Shown here one piece after another: positions 56,741-64,000 of a stretch of 64,000 nt of DNA. The notes below the pieces were generated by a model. That model ran no database searches, had not been told where the DNA came from, and saw only the letters and a program-made list of their open reading frames with translations. Origin of the DNA: Paraphysomonas bandaiensis (Eukaryota > Chrysophyceae); NCBI GenBank assembly GCA_965644295.1, contig CBFFRP010000408.1:124001-188000 (forward strand). Reading direction: 5' to 3'. Every line of letters starts with the position of its first letter. Positions within the stretch are counted from its first letter, which is position 1. Position numbers and translations under genes: made by a program.

Positions 56741-58218
56741 TTATGCTGCGGTATCCCCCATTCGAGGGTCCGTTGAATTCACAGGCTCGGAGAAGGAGTC
56801 GAATGCTGTTGATGGATCATCTATTTTAACAGAAGTGGGAAGAACAGCTTTTCTAAAATAATTTTTCAGCATCTGATTACCACGTCTACTATTTTGTTGA
56901 GTGCGTTTCTGTGACTCAAAAGTATAATATTTAGATGATGTGCATTTACTTGTGGTCTGCAGAACTTTTTCAGTTTCCTCACGCACAAAGTATTTCAAAT
57001 CCTTAGGGTAAAATTAGGCACAGTTAAAGACAACGGTAGTCAATGTACCTTAGCTGTCAGGAACCCGCTGTTATCGCGATCTAATTCTTTGAATCTCTGC
57101 ATCACAACTTACACCTATCTTTGACAACTAAAGTAATAAACTTACTTCAAGCCATGGCTTAATATCTTTGTCGTGATCTACGTTACACGTCTGTGCGAGC
57201 ATGTAGGAAAGAAACTCGACCTCTGAGACACCATTTCCGTCCTTATCGAGGTCAGTTATAGTATCAAGATTGAGACGTTTATTAAGTAACTCCAATTTTT
57301 TCTTCTCTGCAGCTATTTCCAGTTTGGTAGCAGTAAAATTTCCAATAGCACCGGCTACGGTGGCCACTGCGATCAGTGAGTAGAAGATAGCAAATATCCT
57401 AATCGTAATTATAATAAGAAGGTAAATAGCATCAACAGTGCGGAGCTTACTTAGTGGAATCGTACTGAAGCGGCAAATCACCAAAACCCACAGTCTGTGA
57501 ATAATGTTACTCAATCCTCAAATAGCAGTACGTCTTACAGAAGAAGTTATAAAGCTCCAATAAAAAGAATCAACAAAAGTCCAGCCTTCATTGTATTTGA
57601 CAAACATAGTTCCCACGAAGAGAACAGCGAGGATACACAGTATTGATATCGCAAATTTAGCACCGTGTGGCTCCTGTATGCAATCTTAGAACTCATATGT
57701 AAATAAAACAAAACAATAATCAAGCACCTTCAAGTCTGTGGAATCATTGTCAAGTCTTTGGACAGCCTCTTTCTCCATTTTATCGATGACAGCATCTATA
57801 GCATCATTGAAGAAACAAAATATGCAAACTAGTCCAGTAAGAATGTAGAAAACGGTAAATACTTTAGAACCTGTTATGAAAATTAGAACCGCAAATTAGT
57901 AGCAGTGCTATATACCGTTGTGGGTTGGCGTAACGTCCCCGTATCCCACAGTAGAGACTGAATAAGAATTGACAATCGTCTAATAAAAATAATAACATAC
58001 TTACTTGATATGGTTACAAAATATACACAGTTTAACACTGACCATCCCTCACTGAATCTGTAAAACACCACCCCCAATATATAGAAGAGTAGAATCGATA
58101 ACATCTTGAGCACCGCATGAGCCCGACCACCGACAATCCGATTCAGATCAAACACTGACAATGAATGGTTGGATTGCTGTGAAGTAACATGTATTTCAAC
58201 GGCGAATATATTGCCCAT
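56741..58218 (-). CDS. Two-pore-domain K+ channel with EF-hands (TPK type)
   Basis: Eight minus-strand exons (58005-58218, 57916-57957, 57728-57870, 57539-57673, 57451-57494, 57146-57398, 57049-57096, 56741-57001) encode 379 aa. The layout is TM1 (LSILLFYILGVVFY), pore 1 TVGYGD, TM2, TM3 (ISILCILAVLFVGTMFV), pore 2 TVGFGD and TM4 (FAIFYSLIAVATVAGAIG). Two EF-hand-like loops follow: DLDKDGNGVSEVEF and a clearer DRDNSGFLTAKD. Both pore signatures are assembled only after splicing. This is the architecture of plant-type TPK channels, which carry K+ across vacuolar membranes and respond to Ca2+. The C-terminal ~80 residues are polar and basic. The first EF loop is irregular, so its Ca2+ binding is uncertain. 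Confidence 0.93.
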
Positions 58219-58878
58219 AGTGTATAGTGTATATCTACAAGCACAGTGATGGGTTCAGAGGTTGCTGTGAGTACAAAGCTATTGGGATGGAACTCGTTAT
58301 GCCTCAGCTATAACCCTGCCATCATCTTGAATGAGCAGCAAGGATATAATGAATTGCTGGAGAAAACTAGCGCTGTAATCCTCAGAGTGGTTCGTGAGGT
58401 ATATCAATCTCTATGTGAGCCTATGAGTAGCATACAATAACGGACCTTCCACTACGTATACATATACATGCATGTACATCCATGTAGATACAGTATGGTA
58501 TACCCTCATAAATACCGTACCGTATACTGATACGGACACTCCTTTCGCCCGTGTACCGGTTACTCTGTCCGGGACTTGCCGAAAAACTGGAAATATCCTG
58601 ACGACGAAGTGAGAAAGTGTACGTGAAATATTTTCTTCATCTCTGGATCTCGTATATCCATATATCCATATGATGTGGTACGTATCATGTATACACCTCC
58701 AGTGTAGAAGTGATCAACTTCACCCTCCGAATTCTTCGTTCTATGAAAGAAAGATACACGTAGCAACAACACACACACTCCCTCACACACAACATCACAG
58801 ACACTCACACATAACACTCTCACTCATCGCATTACAAGCACTATCATTAACACACTGGATACACACACCTATTAAGAG
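58219..58878. promoter_or_regulatory. Divergent intergenic region
   Basis: Separates the TPK channel and the VWA/alpha-kinase. It contains one 64-codon plus frame (58246-58440) and one 87-codon minus frame (58560-58823), neither with a domain or splice partner. A CACAC-rich run lies at 58770-58870. Confidence 0.35.
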
Positions 58879-60844
58879 ATGGGAACTACTTGTTCGAAAA
58901 CAAATGCGGCCACAGATCACCTCTTTACAAGTAACGACTTGTCGGAGTTCATAGCTTTCTTCAGGTGATACTTATACATACACACTGTCCTCTGCGCCTC
59001 ATCAGTGACTGTCTTGTCTGTCTCATAGGCTGAGAGGGATTGAGGGGTTCTTAAGTGACAACAGTGTGAAGACAGTAACAGATCTTCAGTTCATATATAC
59101 GAGCGATGAGAAGCTGCTGGAGGTTCAGGCAGCAGTCGACCCACAAACATACCAGCGGTTCTTATCTGCTCCACTATACGCTACTCTACTGAGCGGTATC
59201 GATGTTGCCATCAATAACCCGAAACCAAAAAAGAGAAAGCCAAAATCCATTGCACATGAAATCGATAGTAAGTTTGAATAACGAATTTTGGGGACACTAG
59301 CTTATCAACAGTTATATACAGGAGTTACTAGAGATTTCGCTAACACACGCGCTGGAATTGATATTACAATCATGATGGACGTTACCGGAAGCATGACGCG
59401 CTACAAAGAAAACATGGAGAAACATGCAGAAAATGTTGTCTCAAAGGTAAAGGAGACACACCCTAACGCACGAATAAGGGTTGCATTCATTGGTTATCGC
59501 GATGTCAAAGACCAGGGTAATCTGGTCGTCGTGGACTTCACAGAGGACATAAGTGCGGTCCAGAAGGAAATAAAGAAGGAGAAACCTAGCGGGGGCACAG
59601 GTTATACTGCGGATATTGCTGGGGCACTCGAGAAAGCATGCACTTTATCCTGGTCCTCTGAAACTAAAATTATATTTCACGCATGTGACACCCCTTGTCA
59701 TGGAACTGACTACCACGACCCTGCCAAGAAAATTCGAGAGCCGTATCCTGATGGGTTGCCAGATGGTATTACTCGTCCTGCTTCAGAAGATATGCTTAAG
59801 CAACTTCGAGACAGGAAAGTGCACTACTTTTTCGGAAGAATTATTGATCACACCGATTTAATGGTGCAAAAGTTCAATTCTGAACTTAAGGGTGACGTGC
59901 CCTATATTAGAGAAGTTGATGTCTCTAATGGATCTTGTTTGATTGACACAGTTACCCAATGTGTGACAGACTCATCTGCCGGCGTGCTATCCACCTCTCT
60001 TTCGTATGACTGTAGAGATGATCCTGATAACATTGAAGACACTATCCAAATAGACGAAACGAAGCCTAATTGGAACACTATTTCCCCCCTAGTCGCGCAT
60101 ATGTATGAGTCTCGAACAGACGTTTCGTATATCACTGAAGGGAGTGCCGCTATACCTCAGGGGGATCCTGAAAACGTATTGGGCAAGGAGAAACAGATTG
60201 AAATCCAAGTAGCTCCACGTCCTTTTGCTAAAGGAAAGTTTAAACGTGCACACTGGTGTCGATTAGATGGCAAAGAAAAAGTTATAAAATTTTTTACGTC
60301 GAACCATAAGCGAGGGAACATCTACTCGGCCAGAAAATATCTTTATGCAGTCAATGTGGCTCGAGAATATGCAAAAAAATACAATATGCAGAGGGAAGAA
60401 GAAGTACCTGCTATACACTTTTTGGATGCAAAAATAGTCAACATTCCTTCCATCAAGTTCGGGGCAAGCGAGCAAACCGGTTCTGTTGCTTTCGGCATCG
60501 TTGAGGACTACCTCGAAGGCGAATGGGAAAAAATGTCTAGCAATAATGGCTATGTAAATCCAAATCGAATTAGACATGAGGCAGTTCATACTCTCTCTCA
60601 TTCTGTGTATCAGTGGTCAGCGGGTTGTGTTCTTCTCGTGGACTGCCAGGGGATTCACAACGAGCGGGAAAATGCCTTCATACTCTCTGATCCCGCTTTT
60701 CACACAAGACAAAACCTCAAATACCTATTCGATGGAACAAACTTACAAGTGAAGGGCATGAAGCAATTCTTTCAGACTCACCAGTGCAACAGGGTTTGCA
60801 GTGCTTTCGGGTTAACACCAACAACACCCTCCGCTATTATGTGA
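58879..60844 (+). CDS. VWA domain / alpha-kinase protein, putatively myristoylated
   Basis: Exons 58879-58964, 59029-59267 and 59322-60844 encode 615 aa. It starts MGTTCSKT, fitting N-myristoylation (Gly2, Ser6) with Cys5 for palmitoylation. After a ~110-residue N-terminal region comes a von Willebrand A domain with MIDAS DVTGSM at 128-133 and G-T-G-Y-T further on. The C-terminal half is an alpha-kinase (MHCK/VWKA/eEF2K class): RPFAKGKFKRAHWCR, GIVEDYLEG, HTLSHSVYQWSAGCVLLVDCQG, LSDPAFHT, and the zinc motif HQCNRVCSAFGL. This matches Dictyostelium VwkA-type kinases, which act on myosin II and the contractile vacuole. Intron 2 could be 33 or 54 bp; I chose 54 because of its acceptor and the size norm. 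Confidence 0.93.
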
Positions 60845-61440
60845 AGGATGAATTAAGGATAGTAAGATGATCCTCTATCCGAAGTACGTACTTACACATG
60901 TATGAAATGTACGACACTACGTCTAATAACGAAGCACGATTATTTAAATCATTTACTTAGAAGTGGTTAATGTACTGATGTCAATTCTAAGCCCTTATAT
61001 TCTTTTTGCAACCTGACCATATTATATATATGATATTAAATCTATTCATAGCATATGTAGGAGATTACATCTTAACAAGAATGTGGTGGTCAATATTGAG
61101 TCGGCATTATATACAATATATACCGAATAGCATATGTAATATGCAATGCAATTAGTCAGGTTTCATTTGTTACACCACAAGAAATTTCAAATGTAGGTTG
61201 GTTTGACTATTGCTATCATACCTCGAATATATCGCATTATTATATCTACCTACAACTGTAACACACTGCTACGGTAAACTACAGAATAGAAATCGATATA
61301 ACGCTGCTTATGACTCATCAGACGCAAAGCATACCATGCGCATACACTACACCAAGCATGCGTTAATCGTCGTGCTGTAAACCACGAAGCAACAAAACAT
61401 AGGATATTATCTAAAAACAAAAAATAAGTGTATTCGTCTA
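60845..61440. other. Intergenic between convergent genes
   Basis: AT-rich 3'-flanking DNA with TATATA runs. No gene is seen. Confidence 0.5.
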
Positions 61441-64000
61441 TCACTTCCAACTGTTCCCCGGCTGCTGGTGATAGGCACTTGAATTGCCGTTGGGGTGTGA
61501 ATTCGGCATCATATGCCGTCCACTCCCCCCGCTAGAAACCCCATAGCCCGAATTTAATGACGCATTGCCCATGGCCATAGTGGCATCAGCCATACTGTGG
61601 GAGTGGGCAGGTGAAATGTCAGCACCACTGAGGAAGTCGTCAGACTCGAAGAAGAGCTCATCGTCCCCGTTGTCATCACATGGCTCTGCGCTTTTTGGGT
61701 TTATCGCAATCCCTGTCGATTTTGGTGTACTAGTAATTTTCGAATCTCTTGAGAGCGTTCTTTCTGTGTCTCCATTTTGGGTATCATCATCACCACCCAA
61801 CATTGACATAAATGAAGACTGCGTGTGTGGGGCAGAATACGCAAGTGACTGGGACGTGTTCGTGCCACCTTGAGTACTCTGAGCGGTTGCCCATGTACCC
61901 GGCTCTGAATGATGCAGATCACTTCTACTGTGGCTCTCATGCGTAGCCATAGTCAAGGGTTCACCAACAGATTTTGTTTTTTCATGACCTCCTGCCATTG
62001 GAGAATGGGGAGGATACTGGGTGTGAGTGTAAGCATCAAACCGCCTATCAGGAGAGTTCCCATACCCCTGTCCTTGTCCTCCCACCCAACCCTGGTGAGG
62101 TCTGTGTCCACCCGTTCTGTGGTGGCCTCTACCTTCGCTCATGGGCTCTTGGGGATGCGATGCATAGTCGTGTGAGTAAGACGCAGATAAAGGCGGGCGC
62201 TGGGCACTTCTCGATGTTCCGCGACGATGAGGTGAATTTCCATACGATGATCCCATTCGATGCGAGGGAATGGATTGCCCATGGTGATGAGGGGCCGACT
62301 GGAAGCCAAACGACTGTAGATATCGACTTTCATCAATATCTGCGCGATTTAAAGCATGTCCAAAATCCGTGGGTCCACTTCCAATGCCACCTAATGACGA
62401 GGCAAACAATGAGCTACCGTAACTCGACGCTGTACTGTTATATGACGAAGCAATCTTGTTCGACGAAGTCTGTTGGCCAGAAGCAGGCATCGGGATTGGC
62501 ATCGATCCACTCTTGCTTTGTTCAGAGGGCGAGTCAAACGACTGCTGCTGATGATGAAAGAGAGAGCTGATCATGGACCCTGAGAATGAATAGGACTGAG
62601 CCTGTTGCTGTTGTTGGGGCCCCATCTGATTCGAAGGAGATCCACCAAGGGAGGAGGAGTAGTATCCACCCGATACCCCCCTCTCCGTACCATGCTTCTG
62701 TTGTTGCCATTGAAAGAAACTAGTCGGTTTCTGGTGCTCTGGGGGAGAGCCATATTGTGGACCAGAGTTTGGGTACCCTTGACCCCCTTGGGGATGCCGC
62801 CGAGCTTGATGTGAGTAACTTGCGGGGTTGCTGTATCGACGAGGCCGTCCACTGTCTGACGCTGCTGCGCGAGGTCCATTACGTGAATCTTGCCGATGCA
62901 TCTGGTGATGCTGTGGGACTGATGATGGAGTTGTTTCAGACCACATAGGCGTAGCATACGGTGGCCACACCTTGTCGTCGCCCGGCTGCTGAGTGACTAC
63001 ACCTACGTCTGATCCTGACACATTCCCAGATCCAGAGCCTCTCGTAGTTGGTGCCACATCACACCGCTGACCAAGATTCACTGGCTCAGATTCACGGCGA
63101 TCGCTCTTTTTCAAAAGGGAAAACTCACGAGTCTCCACTGTGGTACCGTATTTGGCGGAACACATTTGATACACAGAGTCTGGAAGTTTGCCGTGATACT
63201 GCCGAAGTCGTTCCTGAACGACCTTATCTGGCCTTGGGCTGTACGGCAAACACGCTATAACTCCGTCTTCACTACTACCTCCAATGCTTGAGTAATTAGT
63301 GATAAATGGGTGTTCCACAGCTTGCTTCGCCGTAAGTCGTTGCCAAGGGTCAAGCTTTAAGAGACCCTGAAGAAAATCTAAGAAGCACTTCCTCTTGTTG
63401 ATTTCTTCTCTCTTTTGCTGTTCTGTTAGCCTAGACTTTCTTGAAAGTGGGCACTTCAATATCACGTCACTCAAGACGTTATACTTCAAATAGCGCCGAA
63501 AGGTTGGGACCGTGGTATTGTTCTCCAGGGCGTACTCCTCGGCGGTTTTGAGGCGATAAGTGTGAGTTGGTCGGGTCGTTTGTGACTGACTACTATAGGG
63601 GTTCCATGCGCGGTCGGCTGGAACACTCGGACTGGTAGTAAAAAATTTAGTACCATTTTTACCGTTCTGTATGAGATAGTCTGGTATGGCCCCGAGCATG
63701 TCAACAATGCGAGTGAGCTGATTGTGCTGTGACACCCCTGGAAAAAGAGGAAGACCTAAAAACATCTCTGCACAGACACACCCAAGCGACCACATATCGA
63801 TTGCACCATTATAAGGAACACCTGCAAAGGTGGTTACCAGTATAGACTTTTGTGTATTAAATGGATCAGACAAACCAATTGACAAGTACACAGTACACAC
63901 TAAGTTATACACACCAAGTGCACACTAGTTTAGACAAAACAAAATTACCTAGCAACACCTCCGGTGAGCGATAAAACCTGCTCTGAATGTAAGAGTACAT
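61441..64000 (-). CDS. Yak1/DYRK-family protein kinase, N-terminus outside window
   Basis: Two exons are visible: 63949 to the window end (continuing beyond) and 61441-63821, separated by a 127-bp intron. The first holds the activation loop YIQSRFYRSPEVLL; the SRFYRSPEV form with its autophosphorylated Tyr is diagnostic of DYRK/Yak1. The second starts with GVPYNGAIDMWSLGC (subdomain IX), then the CMGC insert and LDPWQRLTAKQAVEHPF (subdomain XI). Yak1-specific features are FPGVSQHNQLTRIVDMLG and NGKNGTKFF. A ~590-residue C-terminal tail is rich in Gln, Ser, His, Gly and Pro and probably disordered. Yak1 kinases restrain growth under stress. The catalytic loop and ATP site lie outside the window. 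Confidence 0.93.

Noticed and set aside
58560-58823. 87-codon minus frame with Tyr/Gly-rich segment upstream of the VWA kinase
   Set aside because: It has no in-phase exon, no domain, and runs into a CACA-rich low-complexity stretch.
61565-63260. Plus-strand frames of 60-198 codons over the kinase tail
   Set aside because: They are antisense shadows of the Gln/Ser/His-rich Yak1 C-terminus.

Overview
This window is eukaryotic nuclear DNA, most likely from a flagellated protist. Almost every recognisable gene is split by short GT-AG introns, mostly 45-75 bp. The code behaves as standard: TAA, TAG and TGA all end host genes. The spacers are AT-rich and full of eukaryotic retroelements. I cannot name the lineage. 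A two-pore K+ channel with EF-hands, a VWA/alpha-kinase, a Yak1-type kinase, a kinesin and long helical repeat proteins fit several protist groups. I assembled exons by hand from splice consensus, reading phase and family similarity. For every multi-exon model lying wholly inside the window the exon lengths sum to a multiple of three.

Layout. 1-9.5 kb: a small coiled-coil gene, a divergent MECR-like reductase (-), a 1-kb tetranucleotide satellite, a two-helix membrane protein and a TXNDC17-type thioredoxin (-). 9.5-17.7 kb: a repeat island. A Ty1/copia element with apparently identical LTRs, and a poly(A)-tailed retroposon, have both inserted into an older dispersed repeat. 18-27.7 kb: a B-box zinc-finger gene (-) divergent from a very large kinesin (+). 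30-36.7 kb: a mini zinc-ribbon gene, an F-box/LRR-like gene (-) and a 14-exon ABCB6/HMT1-type half-transporter (+). 37-42.7 kb: a diverged solo LTR, an IQ-motif gene and a gene fragment of very small exons (-). 42.7-46.4 kb: a second repeat island with a 745-bp tandem duplication, a perfect inverted repeat and a MITE-like palindrome. 46.4-64 kb: spermidine synthase (-), a helical repeat protein (+), FEN1 (-), NADH-cytochrome b5 reductase (+), an unknown acidic/basic protein (+), a TPK channel (-), a VWA/alpha-kinase (+) and a Yak1/DYRK kinase (-, running off the window end).

The most interesting signal is shared by two otherwise unrelated genes. The kinesin tail contains 16 tandem repeats of exactly 53 residues. 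The protein at 47.9-49.8 kb contains 9 tandem repeats of exactly 54 residues. Neither array has a single indel. As alpha-helix, 53-54 residues span about 8 nm, which is the axial repeat of the alpha/beta-tubulin dimer. I infer that both proteins may be helical rulers lying along microtubules or axonemes. That is a hypothesis from the sequence, not a demonstrated function.

The remaining host genes are mostly housekeeping: polyamine synthesis, Okazaki-flap processing, lipid/haem electron transfer, thiol reduction, K+ flux and signalling. I see no operon-like grouping.
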